Origin: JALQUL01 sp040382935
GTDB taxonomy: Bacteria > Pseudomonadota > Gammaproteobacteria > Burkholderiales > Burkholderiaceae_C
Length of the DNA stretch: 57,735 nucleotides
Direction of reading: 5' to 3'
NCBI GenBank assembly: GCA_040382935.1
Contig: JBEIEP010000021.1
Coordinates: 1-57,735 of the forward strand
Under the pieces are notes generated by a model. It was given only the letters and a program-made list of their open reading frames with translations, made no database searches and was not told the DNA's origin. Made by a program: the position numbers and the translations under genes. Of the stretch, positions 1 to 7,249 are shown piece after piece (position 1 is the stretch's first letter; every line of letters begins with the position of its first letter).

Positions 1-177
1 CAAAGCGCCAAACGGCTGGTAGGGGCATTGTTAGCCGAAACCAATGAGAGTTGGGCTGAGCGGCTATACCTAGATATGCAAGATTATTGGGAGTGGCGTG
101 AGGCCAGCGTGGGGCAACGTGCGGCGCTAGAAGTTCGCCCTGCAGGGCGAACATCTAGCCGGAGCGCCGGGGGTTAA
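1..177 (+). mobile_element. C-terminal end of an IS256-like (Mutator family) transposase, cut by the window edge
   Basis: An open frame runs from base 1 to a TAA at 175-177. The translated tail (SAKRLVGALLAETNESW, then ERLYLDMQ) resembles the last helix of IS256/Mutator-family transposases, where a conserved RL-x-A-L-x-E-x-x-x-W stretch is followed by a YL-x-M motif. Catalytic residues lie outside the window, so the family call rests on this short tail alone. After the motif the frame runs on for about 25 residues through a 34-bp inverted repeat, which may be the original gene end or a fusion. No clear IS terminal inverted repeat was identified between 178 and 268. It could be complete or a remnant to the left of the window. 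Confidence 0.5.
126..159. repeat. 34-bp near-perfect palindrome
   Basis: Bases 133-152 form a perfect 20-bp palindrome (arms GTTCGCCCTG and CAGGGCGAAC). After one mismatched pair the symmetry continues with GCTAGA at 126-131 and TCTAGC at 154-159. It lies inside the last codons of the transposase frame. It could be a fold-back terminator without a U-run, a protein-binding site, or an insertion scar. Confidence 0.7.
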
Positions 178-268
178 ATTCAAACCAAATTCAAAGGAAT
201 ACGGCTTGATCTGTTGAACTGAATTTGCAGCAAAATTGGGACTTGACTGCGGGGTAGCCCCCTACACT

Positions 269-1456
269 TTAAACCCAATCATCCCCAGGCATCACCCGCT
301 TCATAAATGCATCAAACATCGGCACCGTGAATGCCGTGTCGCCATGGTTGGGACTCCACACCATGCCTTTGGCGATGAGCGAACCGCGCGTTGGCGCTAG
401 TGCCGACACGGCGCTGCCGAAACAAGCGGCGATGTCGCCGGAGCGATGAGGCCCAGGGCCCAGATCGGCCATTGCCCGCAGGTATCTTTTTTCTTTGGGT
501 GTCAGCCTGTCAAACCGGACCCTGAAAAAGCTTTCGTCTAAAGCGGCAACGGTGGTATGAGAGGCGATCTCCACCGCTTGTGCGTCTATGGGGAAGGTAG
601 TGGCCGCGCTCCAAGTGTGGCTGCCCCATTGCTGTAAAAAATACGGGTAGCCTTGGGTCAGTTCCAATATCCGATCTAACGCATCGTCGTTGATGGTGAC
701 GCCCTCGTGCTCTAAAGGCTTTCGAATCGCCTGCCGTGCGTCAGCCGCAGGCAAAGGGCCAATCATTGGGAAGTCAAACAGCCGCTCGGCGTAGGACTTG
801 GCGTTGCCCATGCGTCCGCGCAACTGTGGCAGCCCAGCGCCCACCAAAACGACAGGTAATTGCCGTTGTTCTGTGCGGTGCACGGCGGTGATGAGTGCGG
901 CCAGTTGCGGTTCGGCCACGTATTGCAACTCATCAATAAAAATGGCCAGGGCGGTAGACGCCGATTTGGCCGCTAGCCCCGCTTGCTCGAACAGGGCTTG
1001 CAGGTCGTGTTCTAGGTCTCCGTTGTCCGCAAGTCCGGGTTCGGGTTCAAAGTCCAGGCCAACTTCAATATCCCCAAATGTGACCTTTAACTTACCGGCA
1101 AATCCGGCCAGTGCGCGAAGGCCTCGCACTGCGTATTCTCGGGCCGCTGCAATCTGGCTTAAACGCAGCAGCGCCTGACGCAGTTGCGGCGCAAGCAAGG
1201 CGGGAAGAGATCGCCCCTCGGGAGCTTCTATTCGCAGGGTATGAATGCCCGCGGCCTCCGCATCCATTCGCATACGGTCGAGTAGAACGGTTTTACCCAC
1301 GCCCCGCAGGCCCACCAGCATGACGCTTTTGGCAGGACGGCCAATGCGGGTGCGCTCTAATGCCACATACATTGCCTTGCGCACCTCGTCGCGCCCGGCT
1401 AGTTCACGCGGTGGGGTACCTGCGCCCGGTGAAAAAGGGTTTCTAATCGCATCCAT
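269..1456 (-). CDS. Stand-alone AAA+ ATPase (Orc1/Cdc6-like ATP-binding protein)
   Basis: A protein of 395 residues with an N-terminal AAA+ module: Walker A GLRGVGKT near residues 49-56 and Walker B LAIFIDEL near 170-177. The C-terminal third looks like a winged-helix region, as in archaeal-type Orc1/Cdc6 or STAND-like ATPases. Such genes are common and mostly uncharacterised in bacteria, and some sit in mobile or defence contexts; here a transposase tail lies next to it. I chose the ATG at 1456 because a TTG nine bases upstream overlaps a TATAAT box (1470-1465) and so cannot be translated from that promoter. The function is not known; ATP-dependent DNA binding is an inference. Confidence 0.75.
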   Translation of the reverse strand: MDAIRNPFSPGAGTPPRELAGRDEVRKAMYVALERTRIGRPAKSVMLVGLRGVGKTVLLDRMRMDAEAAGIHTLRIEAPEGRSLPALLAPQLRQALLRLSQIAAAREYAVRGLRALAGFAGKLKVTFGDIEVGLDFEPEPGLADNGDLEHDLQALFEQAGLAAKSASTALAIFIDELQYVAEPQLAALITAVHRTEQRQLPVVLVGAGLPQLRGRMGNAKSYAERLFDFPMIGPLPAADARQAIRKPLEHEGVTINDDALDRILELTQGYPYFLQQWGSHTWSAATTFPIDAQAVEIASHTTVAALDESFFRVRFDRLTPKEKRYLRAMADLGPGPHRSGDIAACFGSAVSALAPTRGSLIAKGMVWSPNHGDTAFTVPMFDAFMKRVMPGDDWV

Positions 1457-1464
1457 ATGGGCCA

Positions 1465-1524
1465 ATTATACAGAAATTAGAAAAGTTACGAAATTTTGAT
1501 AACTTTCATAACTTTGCTAACTTT
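1465..1524 (-). promoter_or_regulatory. Promoter with 9-bp iterons upstream of the AAA+ ATPase, probably leaderless
   Basis: A perfect -10 box TATAAT lies at 1470-1465, only eight bases before the ATG at 1456, so the transcript should begin at or within about 2 nt of the start codon. The -35 region is weak (TTTCGT at 1493-1488). Just upstream the hexamer AACTTT occurs three times with a strict 9-bp period (1501-1506, 1510-1515, 1519-1524, plus-strand reading), and one inverted copy AAAGTT sits at 1482-1487. These look like binding sites for a regulator, possibly the ATPase itself. Confidence 0.5.
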
Positions 1525-1550
1525 TATATAAATACCCATAAATTTGGCGT

Positions 1551-2660
1551 TTACTTGCCCGCCACAATTCCCAATTCATCCAGCGTTTGCGCCACCGCTT
1601 GCACCGCTTGCTTGATCTCTTGGGGGCCTATCGCGCCTATGCAACCCACCCTAAAGGTTTCGATTTGGGTGAGTTTGCCGGGGTAGAGCACAAAGCCTTT
1701 TTCGCGGGCGGTGTGGTAAAACTTTTTGAAGTCGTAGGCCGGGTGATCTGGTGCGTGAAAGGTCACGATGATGGGGGCTTGGTGCTCGGGGGCTAAAAAG
1801 GGCTTAAATCCCAAGCCTGCCATGCCCGCTATCAAGGTTTGGCAGTTGGCGGTGTAGCGCGCCAAGCGGGCCGGTTGGCCGCCTTCTTCTTCAAACTGGG
1901 CTATCGCCTCGGCCAAGGCCACGACCACGTGGGTGGGTGGGGTAAAACGCCACTGGGTGGTTTTTTCCATGTACTGGTGCTGGTCGTACAGGTCCATGGC
2001 CAGCGACTGGCTGTTGCCTTCGCATTGGGCCAGTACCGCTTTGCGGATAAATACAAAGCCCATGCCGGGCACGCCCTCTAGGCATTTGCCACTGGCCGCA
2101 ATCAAGGCGTCAAACTGGATCTTGCGGGTGTCGATTTCTAGGGCCGCAAAAGAACTCATGGCGTCCACGATCAGGCCTTTGCCATGGCGTTGGCACACGG
2201 CCGCCACCGCTTCTAGAGGATTGAGCACGCCCGCCCCGGTCTCGTAATGAATCAGCGTGACATGGGTGATGCTGGGGTCGGCTTTCAGTTGTTCTTCTAG
2301 GCGTTCGGCGCTAACGGGTGCGGCCTCGTCAAACGGCATCACGGTGCAACGCCTACCCATTAAGGTAGTGAGCTTGGCGGCGCGTTTGCAATAGACGCCG
2401 TTGTCCAGTACCAGCATATGGCCGTCTCTGGGCACCAACGTGGCCACGGCGGCCTCTACGCTAAAGGTGCCGCTGCCTTGTAGAGGCACCACGGTGTAAT
2501 CACCCTGGTTGTGGATGATTTTGAGCAAACTGGCGCGAATGCGGGCCGTTACGGCGTTGAAGTCGGCGTCCCACGAACCCCAGTCGCGCAGCATGGCCAG
2601 CTTGGTGCGCAAGGTGGTGGTGAGGGGGCCTGGGGTGAGCAAAATTTTGTCGCGGTCCAT
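1551..2660 (-). CDS. phnW: 2-aminoethylphosphonate--pyruvate transaminase
   Basis: A class V, PLP-dependent aminotransferase that converts 2-aminoethylphosphonate plus pyruvate to phosphonoacetaldehyde plus alanine in the cytoplasm. The N-terminus MDRDKILLTPGPLTT is typical of PhnW, and the PLP lysine is in SGKCLEG. The 369-residue length matches the family (about 365-370). The open frame extends 31 codons further upstream, but ATG 2660 has an AAGGA box eight bases ahead and matches the family start. It is divergent from a GntR regulator and sits beside fragments of phosphonoacetate hydrolase and an aminoethylphosphonate permease. No intact gene for the next step (PhnX, or PhnY plus PhnA) is in the window, so its product may be handled elsewhere, or the pathway may be dying. 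Confidence 0.9.
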   Translation of the reverse strand: MDRDKILLTPGPLTTTLRTKLAMLRDWGSWDADFNAVTARIRASLLKIIHNQGDYTVVPLQGSGTFSVEAAVATLVPRDGHMLVLDNGVYCKRAAKLTTLMGRRCTVMPFDEAAPVSAERLEEQLKADPSITHVTLIHYETGAGVLNPLEAVAAVCQRHGKGLIVDAMSSFAALEIDTRKIQFDALIAASGKCLEGVPGMGFVFIRKAVLAQCEGNSQSLAMDLYDQHQYMEKTTQWRFTPPTHVVVALAEAIAQFEEEGGQPARLARYTANCQTLIAGMAGLGFKPFLAPEHQAPIIVTFHAPDHPAYDFKKFYHTAREKGFVLYPGKLTQIETFRVGCIGAIGPQEIKQAVQAVAQTLDELGIVAGK

Positions 2661-2784
2661 GGGGAATATCCTTGTGACGGGGTAACTGGCGAGGGATAGT
2701 GTGAGCTGAAATGGGATGGAAAAGGGTGTACTCGGCGATGGGCGAGGCAGCAAACCGTTGTGTTTGGCCGGATTTCATCGCGTC

Positions 2785-2853
2785 CAAGGTCAATTGTCAA
2801 TTGTCAATTGTTTTTTGTAGATTGTTGACAACCTTGTAATGGCCTGCTCCAAT
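2785..2853 (+). promoter_or_regulatory. phnW/gntR divergent operator and promoter region
   Basis: The 200-bp gap between the divergent genes holds three tandem copies of TCAATTG (about 2790-2810), an inverted pair CAAGGT (2785-2790) and ACCTTG (2831-2836), and TTGTTGACAA at 2823-2832. A consensus -35 TTGACA (2825-2830) has a weak -10 TCCAAT (2848-2853) 17 bp downstream, placing the start of the regulator mRNA at or next to its ATG at 2861. The dense dyads overlapping -35 fit autoregulation by the FadR-type regulator, which is an inference. Confidence 0.5.
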
Positions 2854-2860
2854 ACCCCCC

Positions 2861-3574
2861 ATGAGTTCCCCCACCATCGCCCAATTGCAAAGCAGCTCAC
2901 TGACCCAGGTGGTGCAGCAAGAGATTGAGAGTGCCATTTTGGCGGGCGATTACCCGCCGGGCAGCAAGCTGAACGAGGCGGCCTTGGCGCTTTCTTTGGG
3001 GGTTTCTCGCGGGCCGGTGCGTGAGGCCTTTCGTAGCCTAGAAGAAGCCGGTTTGCTGCGCACCGAAAAAAATCGAGGGGTGTTTGTACGCGCCATCCCA
3101 TTGAACGAAGCCGCCGAGATTTTTGATATAAGGGCCGTCATGGAAGAGCTGGCCGGGCGCTTGCTGGCCCAATCCCTACAACCGGCGCAACTGGCAGAAC
3201 TGAAAACGACAGTGGCGCAAATGGACCAAGCGGTGGCTGGGCAGGATTTGGACACCTACCACCTACTCAATGGGCAGTTCCATGAACGCCTGTTAGACAT
3301 GAGTGGCAACAAAAAACTTTTGTCACTGTACAAAAAACTAACGCGCGAACTGGCCTTGTTTAGGCGCATAAATTTGACGGGGGGCGACGCGCTTCCCGCC
3401 TCGGTCAGTGACCACCATCACATTGTTGAGGCCATTGCCACCGGCCAACCCGATGTGGCTGCAAAGGCTTTGTTCGAGCACGTTCGCCAGAGCAAGGAGC
3501 GCACTTTGGCGCGACATGCAACGCCAAATTCCTCCACCCATGCATCACGCCAGATACACGCATCCCACCCATGA
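2861..3574 (+). CDS. GntR-family (FadR/FCD type) transcriptional regulator
   Basis: A 237-residue regulator with an N-terminal winged helix-turn-helix (residues about 12-75; GVSRGPVREAFRSLEEAGLL is the recognition region) followed by an all-helical FCD ligand domain with metal-ligand-type residues (D-x-x-x-N-x-x-FH near 128-137 and a later H). Such regulators respond to small organic acids or amines. Its position back-to-back with phnW and overlapping the phnA remnant by four bases (ATGA) suggests that it senses 2-aminoethylphosphonate or a downstream metabolite. The last 15 or so residues are low-complexity and poorly conserved looking. Confidence 0.85.
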   Translation: MSSPTIAQLQSSSLTQVVQQEIESAILAGDYPPGSKLNEAALALSLGVSRGPVREAFRSLEEAGLLRTEKNRGVFVRAIPLNEAAEIFDIRAVMEELAGRLLAQSLQPAQLAELKTTVAQMDQAVAGQDLDTYHLLNGQFHERLLDMSGNKKLLSLYKKLTRELALFRRINLTGGDALPASVSDHHHIVEAIATGQPDVAAKALFEHVRQSKERTLARHATPNSSTHASRQIHASHP

Positions 3575-3889
3575 TAGAAGTCAATAAACGCCGCTAGGCC
3601 CTGCCTAAATCGCCCACCCTGCTGGCCGCCTTGGCCGATGCCGGGTGCAAGGTGGCGGTGGTGACGGCCAAGGACAAGCTGCGCTCACTGCTGGGCCATC
3701 AAATGAAAGGTATTGCTTTTTGTCTGAAAATGCCGACAAGGCCACGCTGGCCGGCAACGGCATTGACCAGGTGCTGGAAATGGTGGCCAGCCCCTGCCCA
3801 GCGTGTACAGCGCCGATCTGTCGGAGTTTGTTTTTGCCACGGGCGCGAAGTTAATGCAAATCCAGCGGCTCGATGTGATGTACCTGTAA
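3571..3889 (+). pseudogene. phnA: Phosphonoacetate hydrolase remnant (PhnA)
   Basis: The ATG at 3571 overlaps the regulator stop. It encodes IEVNKRR, hits an in-frame TAG where PhnA has an aromatic residue, and continues ALPKSPT. The sequence then jumps directly to LLAALADAGCKVAVVTAKDK, an internal PhnA motif, so most of the metal-binding N-terminal region is deleted. Frameshifts follow (KGIAF / SENADKATLAGNGID, and again before VYSADLSEFVFATGAKLM), and the remnant ends at TAA 3887-3889 after LDVMYL, lacking the C-terminal half. PhnA cleaves phosphonoacetate to acetate and phosphate. This copy cannot be functional. The match is to recalled family motifs. Confidence 0.8.
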
Positions 3890-4394
3890 GACTGGTCTTT
3901 ATCACCGCCTACCTGCTAGAAAAAACCAAAGCCTGGCCCGCTTGAAAAGGTGGCATGCATTTTTGCTGGCTATGGGTTCTATGGCGGTGCCCGGTTTGGT
4001 GTTGGGCTTGGGCTACATCATGTTCTTTAATGCCAAATACAACCCGCTGGGCTTTTTGTACGGTTCTATGGCAATTTTGGTATTGGCCAACGTGGTGCAC
4101 TACTACACCTCTAGCCACCTCACAGCGGTCACCGCGCTTAAGCCCATTGACGATGAGTTTGAGTCGGTGTCGGCATCCCTCAAAGTACCGTTTTACCGCA
4201 CCTTTTTTGTGGCGTCCATGTCCACACTGTCGTGCATCGTGTTTTTGTATTCGCCCGACACCTTACTGGCGGCAGTGGCCATCATGAACCTGGACGAAGC
4301 CGGTGAAATCGGCCCTGCAGCTGCGCAGGCTTGTATGTCGGTATACGCCTCGTTTATCGTGTGCGACCTTTATGCGGGCATTACCCGGCTTTAG
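3890..4394 (+). pseudogene. Remnant of a 2-aminoethylphosphonate ABC transporter permease
   Basis: Two frames are needed. FITAYLLEKTK in one frame breaks after K; SLARLKRWHAFLLAMGSMAVP in the next frame continues through GLVLGLGY, HLTAVTALKPIDDEFESVSASLK and FLYSPDT, all hallmarks of the PhnU/PhnV-type binding-protein-dependent permease. The loop that should follow VPFYRTF (the EAA-type region, about 19 residues) is missing in frame, and the C-terminus is short. The N-terminal half of the usual long permease is absent. With the phnA remnant it shows that uptake and hydrolysis parts of an aminoethylphosphonate operon have been lost. Confidence 0.75.
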
Positions 4395-4457
4395 TTGGCG
4401 CCTACCCAGCTTTGGCGCTCGCGCTAACCACACCATCACAAAGGCAGCGTACTTGCC

Positions 4458-4507
4458 AAAAAAAACGGGGTGGACAAATCAACCTGTTGGGTTGCCTGCC
4501 CACCCCG
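4458..4507 (-). terminator. Intrinsic terminator of the OmpW/GDSL operon
   Basis: Stem CGGGGTGG (4466-4473) with CCACCCCG (4500-4507), 8 bp perfect, with an inner CAACC/GGGTTG stem. On the minus strand it is followed directly by eight T (4465-4458). It lies 18 bases past the stop of the ompW-like gene. Confidence 0.85.
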
Positions 4508-4524
4508 CCGAACCACGCTCTTGG

Positions 4525-5199
4525 TTAAAACTGACGTGTAATCCCCACCGAAATGGCCAACGGGTTGAGTTTGGCCGTTACGGTTTGACCCGTTGAAAGG
4601 CTTGTTTTTGAGGTCAACGGTGTCTTGATCACTGATACGTCCAACCCGGTTTTGTCACTAAGAATGACACTTACCCCCATCTGAAACGATACGGTGAATT
4701 TGGAATTCGCCGACATAGTCGTTGGGTTGCTAGGTGATCCGCCCGTCAACCCTGTCAGAGCGGCCGTGGTACGCCCGCCGTAGAATTTGGCGTAGGTCAG
4801 GCCGGCGCCAACATAGGGGCGAATCTTTGCTTTGGCCTCGTCAAATCGGTACTGAACCAAAACGGTCACGGGCAAGGACTTGATCTCACCGACCTTGCCA
4901 ACACCTTCGATCGCACCAGCACCCGTCAAGGTGTGCTTAAAACCCAGCGCAAGTGGTACGTCGATGGCGATATTGTCTGTCACCATATAGGTCACGCCAG
5001 CGGTGGGCTGGGTATCACTGCTGATTTCGGTTTTGGTGCCCGGAAAAGACGGCGCCGACAAATCGCCACTAATAGGGCTCGGCGTGATGTTTGTGACACC
5101 AATGCGGCCAATAAAAGTACCCGCCGATTGGGCCTGAGCTACCCCAGATGCAAGCAGGGCCGCAGTGGCACAGAGTGTGATTTTTCGAATAAAGGTCAT
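4525..5199 (-). CDS. OmpW-family outer membrane beta-barrel protein
   Basis: A 224-residue precursor with a signal peptide (KITLCATAALLASGVAQA, cleavage before QSAG) and alternating amphipathic strands. It has the OmpW pattern of an early TNITP motif, IAIDVPLALGFKH, RPYVGAGLTYAKFY and a C-terminal phenylalanine (ITRQF) for BAM recognition. The family forms eight-stranded pores for small hydrophobic molecules. It is 27 bases downstream of the GDSL lipoprotein gene on the same strand and upstream of a strong terminator, so the two form an operon. Confidence 0.88.
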   Translation of the reverse strand: MTFIRKITLCATAALLASGVAQAQSAGTFIGRIGVTNITPSPISGDLSAPSFPGTKTEISSDTQPTAGVTYMVTDNIAIDVPLALGFKHTLTGAGAIEGVGKVGEIKSLPVTVLVQYRFDEAKAKIRPYVGAGLTYAKFYGGRTTAALTGLTGGSPSNPTTMSANSKFTVSFQMGVSVILSDKTGLDVSVIKTPLTSKTSLSTGQTVTAKLNPLAISVGITRQF

Positions 5200-5226
5200 G
5201 ATAGTGTTTCTCCGAATTCAGTGAGC

Positions 5227-6393
5227 TTAGAGCCAGCCTTTTTGGGCCAAGGAACGTGCGAGGAGCTGAGAGGCCAATTGGTGCCCGTAGGGTGTGGGAT
5301 GGAACCCGTCAGAGAACAAATAGGACTTGTACCAGTCACTGCTTTGTCCAGTTGGCGCTAAAGCGGCCAACGCAACATCTGTACATGTCGGGAAGTCGTA
5401 CTCAGGCAACTTGTCTTTGCCTATCCCCGTTATTGGGCAAACGGGTGTTTTAGCGTTGGTCAAATTGTATTGAGACGGATTAACGACTTGGTCATTAAGG
5501 TTGCTGTACAAATCCACCACGGCAATACGCGATTCATTGGCCGCGTTGGCCGCCAACCGGCTATTGAATGCAGAAACCCAGCTTCCGATAAGTCCTTGGG
5601 TTTGGGCACGCGTTTGCGCATTGCTTGCCGCCTCCACACCAGCCAACACCATTTGGAAGCGAGGCGTATTGGTGATATCTGGCATATTAATCAATAAGAT
5701 GCGCTGTGCCCCTTTGTCCAGAGCGCTCTCTTTAATCTGCTTGTAAAAATGATCGGCCAAAGCCACCATATACATTCCGCCTGCGGCAGCTAAACCAGGT
5801 GCCCCCGCTGCGATCGCCGCGTTGACCTGATCTTGTGAAAGACGCTTATTTAGCAATGTGAGGTACTTCGTCGGCCCCTCTGTTTGAAGAACCAGAAAGG
5901 CCCCTGTCAGATCGGCTGCATCGTTGCCACCGCCACCAATCAAAAGAAGGTCACCGGAACTAAAGTTACTCGCTTTGGTGGCTTCGGCCAGTTGGTTACC
6001 AACGGTCCTAGGATCAGTATCGAAATAGCCTTTACCGGTGGCATCGATCCTGCCCCCGCCAATGGCGTAGTTTGAACAGCCCGCTTTGGTGTTGGTGGTA
6101 AAAGTCACTGAAGTCGGGGCATCGCCTTTTTCATCGCCGGCTCCTACGTAGTAGTTGCAGTTTCTGCCCACGCCATACAGGTCTCCAATCAACTCCGGAA
6201 AGACCGGGTTGTCTTTAACGGTGTACCGTATGCCTTTTATGGCCCCAACGTCCGCCAAGCTATCCCCAAAGGATTTAACCGCTGTAATCTTAGCCCGTGG
6301 CGTGGTGTCTGTACCGCCGCCGCCGCAGGCTGCGAGCAGCGCAGCCGCCAAGGTAAGGGCCAATGCCGGCCCAACAATGCGCATCTTGATCAT
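5227..6393 (-). CDS. SGNH/GDSL hydrolase lipoprotein (esterase)
   Basis: A 388-residue protein with a lipoprotein signal (lipobox LLAAC, cysteine 23, followed by GGGG). The SGNH blocks are visible: SFGDSLADVG (nucleophile Ser in block I), GGGGND (block III) and SDGFHPTPYGH (block V, catalytic Asp and His). It is therefore a lipid-anchored esterase or lipase in the cell envelope; the substrate cannot be read from the sequence. ATG 6393 has a GGAGA box. It leads the operon with the OmpW protein, suggesting shared handling of a hydrophobic substrate, which is an inference. Confidence 0.85.
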   Translation of the reverse strand: MIKMRIVGPALALTLAAALLAACGGGGTDTTPRAKITAVKSFGDSLADVGAIKGIRYTVKDNPVFPELIGDLYGVGRNCNYYVGAGDEKGDAPTSVTFTTNTKAGCSNYAIGGGRIDATGKGYFDTDPRTVGNQLAEATKASNFSSGDLLLIGGGGNDAADLTGAFLVLQTEGPTKYLTLLNKRLSQDQVNAAIAAGAPGLAAAGGMYMVALADHFYKQIKESALDKGAQRILLINMPDITNTPRFQMVLAGVEAASNAQTRAQTQGLIGSWVSAFNSRLAANAANESRIAVVDLYSNLNDQVVNPSQYNLTNAKTPVCPITGIGKDKLPEYDFPTCTDVALAALAPTGQSSDWYKSYLFSDGFHPTPYGHQLASQLLARSLAQKGWL

Positions 6394-6418
6394 GAAGTCT
6401 CCTATGTCGGTTGGGTAT

Positions 6419-6477
6419 AAAAAGAACGACTGTTCTTTTTGTAAACAAATGCTACCGTGGTCTAGCGCTTTGTTTAC
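6419..6477 (-). promoter_or_regulatory. Hairpin and 9-bp inverted repeat in front of the GDSL gene
   Basis: Two adjacent perfect dyads lie just upstream of the GDSL start: AAAAAGAAC (6419-6427) with GTTCTTTTT (6432-6440), a 9-bp stem with a 4-base loop, and GTAAACAAA (6441-6449) with TTTGTTTAC (6469-6477), 9-bp arms 19 bases apart. The first would form a hairpin with a T-run in the leader of the minus-strand mRNA; the second resembles a dimeric repressor site. A third weaker dyad, TAAAGGG/CCCTTTA, is at 6514-6534. Confidence 0.5.
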
Positions 6478-6552
6478 CTAGGAGTTACCCGACTGATTGG
6501 CTCATTCATGATGTAAAGGGGTCTTCGCCCTTTAACTCTACTAGGCAACACC

Positions 6553-6775
6553 TCAAGCGAAGGCAGTTGCCAGTTGGCCGCCAGATCCCAAGCCTTGGCG
6601 CGGCACCAGCATCAGCTTCATGCCCGTTTCAGGGCGCAAACTCACCGTCATTTTGGCGAAGGGCCAGGGTGTGTCGGTGGGCCAGTACCAAATGTAATCC
6701 AAGCGCCGCGTGGAATCTCTGGCGCACCGGGTAAAAGCCGCTCGGGTTTGAACTCGTTGGGTGAAAAGAAACCGG
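6553..6775 (-). pseudogene. Cytochrome P450 C-terminal remnant
   Basis: On the minus strand one frame reads FSPNEFKPERLLPGAPEI, then PRGAWITFGTGP, which resembles the P450 PERF and heme-binding FGxGxHxCxG regions. That frame then fails, the heme cysteine is not readable, and a second frame picks up PFAKM and VSLRPETGMKLMLVPR, which resembles the P450 C-terminal strand pair. The stretch between the heme loop and C-terminus is deleted. A P450 origin is the best fit I see; it is a reading of degenerate sequence and could be wrong. Confidence 0.5.
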
Positions 6776-6794
6776 CTACAAAGCTGAAGTAACA

Positions 6795-7149
6795 CTGTCC
6801 AACAACGAAGAGATGATCTCCAAGTTGCGCGCTACCGGCAGTGCTGGCTTTGACTTACCCCAGCCTTCGCAAGACCGTCTCACCGGCCCGCAAAAGAGTT
6901 TGGCATTTACAAGGCCATGGACCTGTGCAAAATCAAGGGTGAGCAGTTCATTCCCTTTATGTTGCACGCCACCAAAAAGAACACTACCCTTGAAGGCGAG
7001 GTCTACGGTTTACCTCACATCTGGGGCACCGAACGGCTGGTGGTTTCCCAGAGGCTGCCATCAAGAACATCAAGTGGTACCCTGCCGTGCCCGCTGGTCT
7101 TGAGGAAATCGAAGGTCGCATCTTGGACCGTGTTAAAGCCGCCAACTAA
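6795..7149 (+). pseudogene. Remnant of a PotD-like ABC transporter substrate-binding protein
   Basis: Fragments in shifting frames read NNEEMISKLRATGSAGFDL, PSQDRLTGPQ, then after a frame change EFGIYKAMDLCKIK and HATKKNTTLEGEVYGLPHIW, and finally, after a deletion of most of the protein, EAAIKNIKWYPAVPAGLEEI ending at TAA 7147-7149. This is the pattern of spermidine/putrescine-type binding proteins (VYGLPHIWGT is diagnostic). The 5' end including the signal peptide is missing. A perfect terminator still follows it. Confidence 0.75.
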
Positions 7150-7167
7150 TTACATTTAGTTTGCGCC

Positions 7168-7207
7168 AACACCTCTGCTGGTCGCTTCGGGTCGCAGAGG
7201 TGTTTTT
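7168..7207 (+). terminator. Intrinsic terminator after the binding-protein remnant
   Basis: An 11-bp perfect stem AACACCTCTGC (7168-7178) / GCAGAGGTGTT (7194-7204) with a 15-base loop, followed by TTTTT. It remains intact although the gene it served is broken. In an ABC operon it would favour extra expression of the binding protein over downstream genes. Confidence 0.9.
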
Positions 7208-7249
7208 ATTGGTGGGTAGGCTATACGGGTTAAACAAAAGAGGTGAACC

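Noticed and set aside
1463..1465. TTG start for the AAA+ ATPase adding three residues
   Set aside because: It overlaps the TATAAT box, so it would not be on the mRNA.
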